Source of the DNA: Luteimonas kalidii
GTDB taxonomy: Bacteria > Pseudomonadota > Gammaproteobacteria > Xanthomonadales > Xanthomonadaceae
NCBI RefSeq assembly: GCF_029887935.1
Contig: NZ_JARXRO010000001.1
Location: forward strand, 1 to 64,000
Direction: 5' to 3'
Length of the DNA: 64,000 bases
Below the pieces are notes generated by a model. It was not told the DNA's origin and ran no database searches. It saw only the letters and a list, made by a program, of their open reading frames with translations. How positions within the stretch are numbered: position 1 is the stretch's first letter; the number at the start of each line of letters is the position of its first letter. Positions 55,729 to 64,000 of the stretch are shown in pieces. A program made the translations under genes and the position numbers.

Positions 55729-56867
55729 CCGGTGGGCTCGGACGCGGGTGTCAGGTCCGCTTCGTCGGCTTCGGTCGCTTCGGGCAGCTCGAGCACGAAG
55801 CTCGCGCCGCCGCCCTCGCGGTCCTCGTACCGCAACTCTCCCCCCAGCGCGCCCACGATCTGGCGCGCCAGCGACAGCCCCAGCCCGGTGGACACCGCGT
55901 CGGTGGCCGTGTCGCCGGGACTGGCGCGGAAGAACGGCTTGAACAGCGACGCCTGCTGCCCGGCCGGGATGCCGGGGCCGCGGTCTTCGACCCGCAGCTG
56001 GCGGAAGCCGGGCGCGCCCGGCTGCACCGACAGGTCGATGTCGCTTCCCGGAGCGTACTTGATGGCGTTGCTGATCAGGTTCTCGCACACCTGGCGCAGC
56101 ACCAGCGGGTCGATCGCGACGTGCGCCTCCGAGACGGCGAGGATCTGCAGGCGCGCGCCGCGGTCCTCCAGCTGCAGGGCATAGCGCTGCTCCACCCACG
56201 ACACCAGTTCGGCCAGACTCGCGCTGGCCGGTCCGGCCTGCGCCTGCGAGCGCGCCGAAGCCTGGGTCTCGAGGTAGCGGCGGATGTAGCCGAGCGCATC
56301 CTCGGCACTGTCGCGCACCATCTGCAGGTAGCGCGGGATGCGGTCCTCGCGCGTCTGCCCGGTGATCAGCAGGTCGCTGGCGAAGAAGATGCTGGTGAGC
56401 GGGTTCTTCAGGTCGTGGGCGACCAGGTTCACCAGCTCCTGGCGTTCGCGTGCGACCCGCTCGAGCCGGTCGCGGGTGAGCTTGAGGCCGATGTGCGCCT
56501 GCACCCGCGCCAGCAGTTCCTCGGGCATGAAGGGCTTGGTCACGTAATCCACCGCGCCGGAGTCGAACGCGCGCAGCAGCAGGTCGCGATCGTGCGCCGC
56601 GGTCAGGAACACCACCGGCAGCCCGCGCCAGGCCGGGTTCTCGCGCACCTCCTGCAGCAGGTCGAACCCGTCCATGCCCGGCATCATCATGTCGAGCAGC
56701 ATCAGGTCGGCGGGCTGGCTTTCCAGTCGCTGCAGGGCGTCCTCGCCGCTTTCGGCGGTGTAGACGGAATAGCCCTGCCTGGACAGCAGCGCGCTGATGA
56801 TGCGCAGGTTGGACGGCTGGTCGTCGACGACCAGCACGCGCCCGGCGTTGGGTTTGGAGTTCTGCAT
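55725..56867 (-). CDS. Hybrid response regulator/histidine kinase
   Basis: A 380-residue cytoplasmic protein with an N-terminal receiver (phosphoacceptor D59 in LMLLDMMMPG, K111 in VTKPF) followed by a histidine kinase. H151 lies in NLVAHDLKNPLTS; the N box is CENLISNAIKYAP, G1 EDRGPGIP and G2 STGLGLSLARQI. Receiver-first kinases act as relays controlled by another kinase. The frame is open beyond the stop by readthrough only on paper. No partner gene is adjacent. Confidence 0.92.
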   Translation of the reverse strand: MQNSKPNAGRVLVVDDQPSNLRIISALLSRQGYSVYTAESGEDALQRLESQPADLMLLDMMMPGMDGFDLLQEVRENPAWRGLPVVFLTAAHDRDLLLRAFDSGAVDYVTKPFMPEELLARVQAHIGLKLTRDRLERVARERQELVNLVAHDLKNPLTSIFFASDLLITGQTREDRIPRYLQMVRDSAEDALGYIRRYLETQASARSQAQAGPASASLAELVSWVEQRYALQLEDRGARLQILAVSEAHVAIDPLVLRQVCENLISNAIKYAPGSDIDLSVQPGAPGFRQLRVEDRGPGIPAGQQASLFKPFFRASPGDTATDAVSTGLGLSLARQIVGALGGELRYEDREGGGASFVLELPEATEADEADLTPASEPTG

Positions 56868-56938
56868 GCGCCCCGGCTGTCCTGCGTGGTCCCCGTTGCC
56901 GGCGGTGGCAACCTCGGCGGGAAACGTTACCAGACCGC

Positions 56939-57529
56939 TCAGGCCCCGGGAATCCGCCGCGAACGCGTCGCGCGCGGGGTGATGTCCGGCGCATCATCGA
57001 TCAGGCGCCACGCGCCCGGCGCGAGCGCGTCGAGGGCATGCGTGCCGATCGCCACCCGCACCAGGCGCAAGGTCGGCAACCCGACGGCGGCGGTCATGCG
57101 CCGGACCTGGCGGTTGCGGCCCTCGCGGATGCACAGCCGCAGCCAGGCATCGGGAACGGTCTTGCGCACGCGCACGGGCGGATCACGCGACCACAGGTCC
57201 GGCGGATCGATCGCCTCGACCCCGGCCGGGCGGGTGGTGCCATCGCGCAGTGCCACGCCCTCCCGCAGCGCCGCCAGCTGCGCCGGCGTCGGCGCGCCTT
57301 CGACCTGCACCAGGTAGGTCTTGGGCAGCTTGTGCCGCGGATCGGTGATCCGGTGCGCGAGCGCGCCGTCGTCGGTCAGCAGCAACAGGCCTTCGCTGTC
57401 GTGGTCGAGCCGTCCGGCGGGATAGACCTCCGGGGGCAGTCCGAACGCCGCCAGCGTGGGCCGCGGCGGCACGCTGCGGTCGGTGAACTGGCACAGCACG
57501 CCGTAGGGCTTGTTGAAGGCGATCAGCAT
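56939..57529 (-). CDS. rluE: 23S rRNA pseudouridine synthase, RluE type
   Basis: A 196-residue RsuA-family enzyme without an S4 domain, starting MLIAFNKPYGVLCQF. The catalytic D42 stands in YPAGRLDHDSEGLLLLTDDG. The later motif IREGRNRQVRRM is typical. RluE modifies U2457 of 23S rRNA. The upstream in-frame codons are not family-like. Confidence 0.92.
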   Translation of the reverse strand: MLIAFNKPYGVLCQFTDRSVPPRPTLAAFGLPPEVYPAGRLDHDSEGLLLLTDDGALAHRITDPRHKLPKTYLVQVEGAPTPAQLAALREGVALRDGTTRPAGVEAIDPPDLWSRDPPVRVRKTVPDAWLRLCIREGRNRQVRRMTAAVGLPTLRLVRVAIGTHALDALAPGAWRLIDDAPDITPRATRSRRIPGA

Positions 57530-57883
57530 GCGGGTAGGACGGCGAGCGATTGCGGGTGTGCGGACCACAGGCCGGCGGCGCGGGTGCCGACGCGCGTGGA
57601 ACGAAAGATGACAGCGCGGGCCGCTGCGGTCACGTTGCGCACGGCCCGCACGACATGCACGTGCATGTGTTGGCGGCGATCTGCCGCCACCGAACAGGCG
57701 CGCAGTGCGCGGTCACGAAGAGCGCCGGACACGAATCGTGCATCGCGCGCGTGTGCGCGGGCGGTCACCCGGTCGGACGCAGGCAACGGACGGGACATCG
57801 CCCGCGGTGGGGTGACGGAAGCGAAAGCGGGCGACGGACCGCGTATCGCCCGCGCGCGCGGTGTGGGTCCGCCGCCCGTCGGT
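57530..57883. other. Intergenic region with a 16-bp palindrome, no gene
   Basis: This 354-bp space between rluE and the methyltransferase gene has no convincing frame. It contains the perfect palindrome ACATGCACGTGCATGT at 57653-57668. Its position lies upstream of rluE, so it could be a regulator site. Confidence 0.55.
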
Positions 57884-58765
57884 TCACTCGCGGGCGGGCT
57901 TCACGAACCGCAGCGTCATGCGGTCGCTTTCGCCGATGGCCCGGAATTTCGCCGCATCCTCGGGGTCGTGGTTGTTGCCCGGCGGCAGCGTCCACACGCC
58001 GTTGGGGTGGTCCTTCGTGTCCTTCGGGTTGGCGTTGATCTCGCTCTTCTCGTCGAGCCGGAAGCCGGCGGCTTCGGCCATCGCGATCACCTGCGCCTCG
58101 CCCACGTAACCCGACTTGTCGTCGGCCGGCACGTCCGACCCGGCGCGATGCTCGACCACGCCGAGCACGCCGCCCGGCTTAAGCACCTCGAAGAAGCCCT
58201 TGAACATGCCTTGGGCCTGGCCGCTGCCGCGCCAGTTGTGCACGTTGCGGAACGTCACCACCAGGTCGGCCGAGCCGGGCGCGCCGAACTGCGGCGCCGC
58301 CGGGTCGTAGGCCACGGTGGTGGCGGCGTCGAACTGCGCCGGGGTGTCGGCGAACTTCTTCGCCAGCGCGTCCTTGCCGCGCTGCTGGTAGTCGCGGCCG
58401 CGGCCTTCGGGCAGCGCGGCCGGATCGACGATCGCGGCGACATACGTGCCGTTGCCGCGCAGGTAGGGCGCCAGGATCTCGGTGTACCAGCCGCCGCCAG
58501 GGGTGATCTCGACCACCGTCTGGCCGGGCTCGAGGCCGAAGAAGGTCAGGGTTTCGGCTGGATGGCGGTGGGCGTCGCGCGCGCGGTGTTCGGCGCTGCG
58601 CCAGTCGCCGGCGATCGCCGCGGCCAGCGCGGCATCGGTCTGGGCGGTGTCGGCCGCCGGCGCGGCGGGCGTCTCGGCAGCGGAGACCGCCAGTCCGGTC
58701 GCGGCCAGGGCCAGCGCCAGCAGGGAGGCGGTCAACAGGCGGGGTGCGGTCGGGGTGCGGCGCAT
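57884..58765 (-). CDS. Exported class I methyltransferase-like protein
   Basis: A 293-residue protein starting MRRTPTAPRLLTASLLALAL at 58763-58765, with a signal peptide cut near VSAAE (about 29). The mature part has a degenerate SAM motif I, VVEITPGGGWYTEILAPYL, and later FFEVLKPGGVLGVVEH, as in class I methyltransferases. Export is odd because SAM is cytoplasmic. Similar exported proteins occur in Xanthomonads and Caulobacter. The role is unknown. Confidence 0.85.
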   Translation of the reverse strand: MRRTPTAPRLLTASLLALALAATGLAVSAAETPAAPAADTAQTDAALAAAIAGDWRSAEHRARDAHRHPAETLTFFGLEPGQTVVEITPGGGWYTEILAPYLRGNGTYVAAIVDPAALPEGRGRDYQQRGKDALAKKFADTPAQFDAATTVAYDPAAPQFGAPGSADLVVTFRNVHNWRGSGQAQGMFKGFFEVLKPGGVLGVVEHRAGSDVPADDKSGYVGEAQVIAMAEAAGFRLDEKSEINANPKDTKDHPNGVWTLPPGNNHDPEDAAKFRAIGESDRMTLRFVKPARE

Positions 58766-58823
58766 CGGGAACTCCGGGCTGGAACGGGACGCCAAGCCTG
58801 CCACATCGCCGCGACGCGCGGCG

Positions 58824-59723
58824 TCACGGGTCGTCGGCGCCCACGTGCCGCGCGTGTTCGCGGGCCTGCGCGTGCAGCCAGTCGCGGAAGACCTGGAAGC
58901 TGCCGTGCGAGCGCGAGCGCTCGGGATACACCAGCCAGTGCCCGGCCGCGGTCCGCAGCCGCCGCCGCGACAGCGCCACCAACTGCCCCGATTCGAGCAG
59001 CAGGCGCGCGCGGGTGAGCCGGCCCAGGGCGACGCCGACGCCCGCGAGCGCTGCGCGGTGATGCGCCTCGGTGTCGTCGAGCATGGCCACGTAGCGCGTC
59101 GGCGGCGGCTGGTCCACCAGTTCGAACCAGCGCTTCCACTGCCCGTCGGGATCGCCGACCAGCGGCCACTGCGACAGCGGTACCGCGTCCACCCCGCCCA
59201 TCCGCGCGACCAGGGCCGGGTTGGCCATCGGCACCAGCCACTCGTCGAACAGGTGCTCGGCGATCGTGCCGGGCCATTCGCCGCGCCCGACGCGCAGCGC
59301 AGCGTCGATCTCGGGCTGGCGCACGAAGTCGGCCACCGCCTCGGTCGACTGCAGGTTGATCTCGATCGTCGGGTGCGCGGCCAGGAAGCCGGACAGGCGC
59401 GGCACCAGCCAGGCCGAGGCCATCGACGGCAGCGCGCTGACCGACAGCACGTTGCCGCGCGGCGCGGCGAACGGATGCAGGGCCTCGGCGATCGCGTCCA
59501 GGTGCGGCGCGATGCGTTCCAGCAGGCGCTCGCCGTCGGGGGTCGCGGTCACGCCGCGCGCGCCGCGCACCAGCAGCGGATAGCCCAGGCGCTGCTCCAG
59601 GGCCCGCATCTGGTGGCTCAGCGCGCTCACGGTCAGGTGCATCGATTCGGCGGCGCGGGTCAGGTTGCCGTGGCGGACGGCGGCCACGAAGCCCTGCAGC
59701 GCATGCAGCGGGGGGCGGGACAT
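58824..59723 (-). CDS. LysR-family transcriptional regulator
   Basis: A 299-residue protein of the GcvA-like LysR group. The HTH covers about 5-60 (GNLTRAAESMHLTVSALSHQMRALEQRLG), followed by a periplasmic-binding-like effector domain. The start MSRPPLHALQGFVAAV at 59721-59723 fits the family. It is divergent from the small gene at 59824 with 100 bases between, and a palindrome in that space is a likely binding site. Confidence 0.92.
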   Translation of the reverse strand: MSRPPLHALQGFVAAVRHGNLTRAAESMHLTVSALSHQMRALEQRLGYPLLVRGARGVTATPDGERLLERIAPHLDAIAEALHPFAAPRGNVLSVSALPSMASAWLVPRLSGFLAAHPTIEINLQSTEAVADFVRQPEIDAALRVGRGEWPGTIAEHLFDEWLVPMANPALVARMGGVDAVPLSQWPLVGDPDGQWKRWFELVDQPPPTRYVAMLDDTEAHHRAALAGVGVALGRLTRARLLLESGQLVALSRRRLRTAAGHWLVYPERSRSHGSFQVFRDWLHAQAREHARHVGADDP

Positions 59724-59756
59724 GCCTTGAGATCCATTCAAGCCTGGGTTGCGGAA

Positions 59757-59779
59757 GATTCGCTTTTTCGACGCGAATC
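59757..59779. promoter_or_regulatory. Candidate LysR operator
   Basis: GATTCGC (59757-59763) and GCGAATC (59773-59779) form an inverted repeat around nine bases, between the LysR gene and its divergent partner. Confidence 0.55.
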
Positions 59780-59823
59780 ATGCGCCTATGTTTCAAGGCA
59801 CTCAACACAAGGCGAGGTGCCGC

Positions 59824-60048
59824 ATGAACTTCTATGCCGGATTGCTGTTCAACCAGGGCTATGTCGCCGACCCCGCGCTGGCGCGCTCGTTCGGCGGAGC
59901 GGCGGAGGACGCCGAGGGCGATCCTGCCGCGACGTCCGCGGTGCCCGGTGGCGATGCGGGCACAGCGACAGCCCCGGCCCCTGGCGGCAGGCGACACGGA
60001 CGCCTGCGCGCCACACTGGCGATGCTCCTGCCAGGCCAGGCGCGTTGA
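59824..60048 (+). CDS. Small protein divergent from LysR
   Basis: A 74-residue protein starting MNFYAGLLFNQGYVADPALA, with AAGGCGAGG upstream. The N-terminal 25 residues look conserved; the rest is an Ala/Gly/Pro linker and a basic helix, RLRATLAMLLPGQ. I recall similar short proteins beside LysR genes in Xanthomonads. It is the probable target of the regulator. Function unknown. Confidence 0.65.
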   Translation: MNFYAGLLFNQGYVADPALARSFGGAAEDAEGDPAATSAVPGGDAGTATAPAPGGRRHGRLRATLAMLLPGQAR

Positions 60049-60167
60049 GGAGCCCGCGGAACTACCGGGACGGCGATCCGCGGCCCTGCAGGGGGCCCGG
60101 GACGGGGCCAATGCGGGGATTCGCGAGAATGCGCCGCTCGACCCCGCCCGGATGATGGCGCGCAGCC

Positions 60168-62699
<2,532 letters not shown>

Positions 62700-64000
62700 A
62701 TGAGCCCGACTCCCCGGCGTGCACGCGCCCACGCGCCCCGACCCACGCCCCTGAACCGCGCGATCCTCGCCCTGCTGGCCGCAGGCGTGGCGTGGATCCC
62801 GCTGCAGGCCGCGGCGCAGGACGCCGCGCCCTCCGCCGCTGACGCGACCGAGCTCGACGCGGTGCGCGTGAGCGGCAGCTACAGCCGCAGCCTCGACCAG
62901 GCGGTCGACCTCAAGCGCGACAACATCGGCTTCTCCGATTCGATCGTCGCCACCGACGTGGTCGATTTCCCCGAGCAGAACCTGGCCGAGGCGCTGCAGC
63001 GCATGCCGGGCGTGACCATCGAGCGCAACAAGGGGCTGGGCACCGCGGTCAACGTGCGCGGACTGCCGTCCGAGTACACCCACGTGTCGATCAACGACCT
63101 GGCCACGGCCTCGGGCAGCGGCGGACGCGACGTGGAGTTCGACATCTTCGCCTCCGAGATCATCCAGCAGGTGACGGTGCAGAAGTCGCCCACCGCCGCG
63201 TTGGAAGAGGGCGGCATCGCCGGCTCGGTGCAGATCTCGACCGCGCGCCCCTTCGACTACAGCGAACGCAACCTCGTGCTCTCCGCCGAGGGTGCGCACA
63301 ACTCGATCTCCGGCGAGACCGATCCCAAGCTCTCGTTCCTGGCCAGCGACACCTGGGGCGACTGGGGCGCGCTGGTCTCGCTCTCGACCGCGCGTCGCAC
63401 CAATCGCACCGACGCGAACTCAGGCATCAACTTCCGCCCCGCCACCCGCTTCCTCTCCGCCTCGGGCGAGCGCGGCGAGCAGGCGCAGGCGGTGCTGGAG
63501 CGCGACGCGGGCGTGGTGGTCGCCGACCGCACCGACAGCGACGTGACCGACCGCATCGTGTTCCAGGATAAGGTGGGAGACCGCGTCTACCTCAGCGACC
63601 AGGACAAGTGGGGCGCGACCGCCTCGCTCCAGTACCGGCCCGGCAGCCACTTCAGCCTGACCTTCGACGCCATGGTCGGCGCCTACGACACCACGGAGGA
63701 CGAGTACGACGCCGCCGCCTACTCCGCCTCCAGCCGCAGTACCTTCGACACCATCCACGCCTACGACGCCACCACCCTGTCCGACCACGGGATCGTGGTG
63801 CTGCGCGACGTGTCCTACACCGCGACCCAGCATGAGTTCCTGAGCAAGGAGCACATCGCCGAGAACGACTACCGCCAGTACAGCGTGGCCGCGGACTGGC
63901 GTGGCGACGCGTGGGAGATCGACGCCCTGGCCGGCTACTCCGGCGCCGAGAAGCGGCTCGACTACGCCAACCTCAAGCACGTTGCCTACGCGCCGTCGCG
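62700..64000 (+). CDS. TonB-dependent receptor, N-terminal part
   Basis: 433 codons are visible before the right edge, with no stop. The signal peptide includes LNRAILALLAAGVAWIPLQAAA. The TonB-box region TELDAVRVSGSY and the plug (VVDFPEQNLAEALQRMPGVT, NVRGLPSEYTHVSIND, PTAALEEGGIAGSVQI) match the large Caulobacter/Xanthomonas receptor subfamily of about 900-1000 residues, many of which import plant carbohydrates in CUT loci. The substrate is not shown here. It lies divergent from icd. Confidence 0.92.
   Translation, partial: MSPTPRRARAHAPRPTPLNRAILALLAAGVAWIPLQAAAQDAAPSAADATELDAVRVSGSYSRSLDQAVDLKRDNIGFSDSIVATDVVDFPEQNLAEALQRMPGVTIERNKGLGTAVNVRGLPSEYTHVSINDLATASGSGGRDVEFDIFASEIIQQVTVQKSPTAALEEGGIAGSVQISTARPFDYSERNLVLSAEGAHNSISGETDPKLSFLASDTWGDWGALVSLSTARRTNRTDANSGINFRPATRFLSASGERGEQAQAVLERDAGVVVADRTDSDVTDRIVFQDKVGDRVYLSDQDKWGATASLQYRPGSHFSLTFDAMVGAYDTTEDEYDAAAYSASSRSTFDTIHAYDATTLSDHGIVVLRDVSYTATQHEFLSKEHIAENDYRQYSVAADWRGDAWEIDALAGYSGAEKRLDYANLKHVAYAPS

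Overview
The window is a piece of a GC-rich gammaproteobacterial chromosome of the Xanthomonadaceae/Lysobacteraceae type (Lysobacter, Luteimonas, Pseudoxanthomonas or a relative). Three things point there: the block dnaA-dnaN-recF-gyrB followed by an M48 lipoprotein, a TPR protein, tonB-exbB-exbD-exbD, pdxJ and cls, which I recall as the Xanthomonas origin layout; a monomeric isocitrate dehydrogenase; and integron attC sites whose translation gives the Xanthomonad tail NNSFKPNPLRGSA. Genus cannot be fixed by eye.

Region 1 (1-9945) is a sedentary chromosomal integron. The integrase gene intI (8971-9945, + strand) faces away from an array of 20 gene cassettes, all read on the - strand from an attI site near 8773 and a candidate Pc promoter at 8814-8842. 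Nineteen attC sites are visible: sixteen of 60 bp and three of 112 bp. Their arms covary, so the folded structure is conserved. Cassettes are numbered c1 (next to intI) to c20. Most encode small unknown proteins; recognisable ones are an MltR-like protein, a TonB C-terminal-domain protein, a lipoprotein, a CxxC protein and several membrane proteins. Three cassettes (c1, c7, c15) lack a convincing gene. The distal end of the visible array meets the start of an IS-type transposase gene at the window edge. The attC sites also act in translation: their core supplies the stop codon of ten cassette genes, a 14-residue C-terminal tail for two more, an SD-like AGGTG before many starts, and one fully open reading frame through the site.

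Region 2 (9946-22983): an SMP-30-like secreted protein, an Lrp/AsnC regulator divergent from phhA, an aromatic aminotransferase (phenylalanine to tyrosine to 4-hydroxyphenylpyruvate), a TonB receptor, a 2OG-Fe(II) oxygenase, a histidine kinase/response regulator pair, a radical SAM protein, cardiolipin synthase and pdxJ.

Region 3 (22993-39574): three exbD genes, exbB and tonB (energy for outer-membrane receptors), a TPR protein, an M48 lipoprotein, then gyrB, recF, dnaN, a 710-bp origin-like intergenic region, dnaA, and on the other strand rpmH, rnpA, yidC and mnmE. Three near-consensus parS sites lie in recF and between recF and dnaN. Replication therefore probably starts near 33.6 kb and the integron lies about 24 kb from it.

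Region 4 (39749-64000): a TonB-type lipoprotein with a QEAAR repeat, a NatAB-type ABC exporter, an XRE regulator/membrane protein/lipoprotein hydrolase operon with twin operators, a ferredoxin-NADP reductase, a YadGH-type ABC exporter with a ketopantoate reductase-like gene, an OmpA lipoprotein with an internal duplication, TatD, HrpB, a hybrid sensor protein, a pseudouridine synthase, an exported methyltransferase, a LysR regulator divergent from a small gene, monomeric icd, and the first part of a large TonB-dependent receptor running off the right edge.
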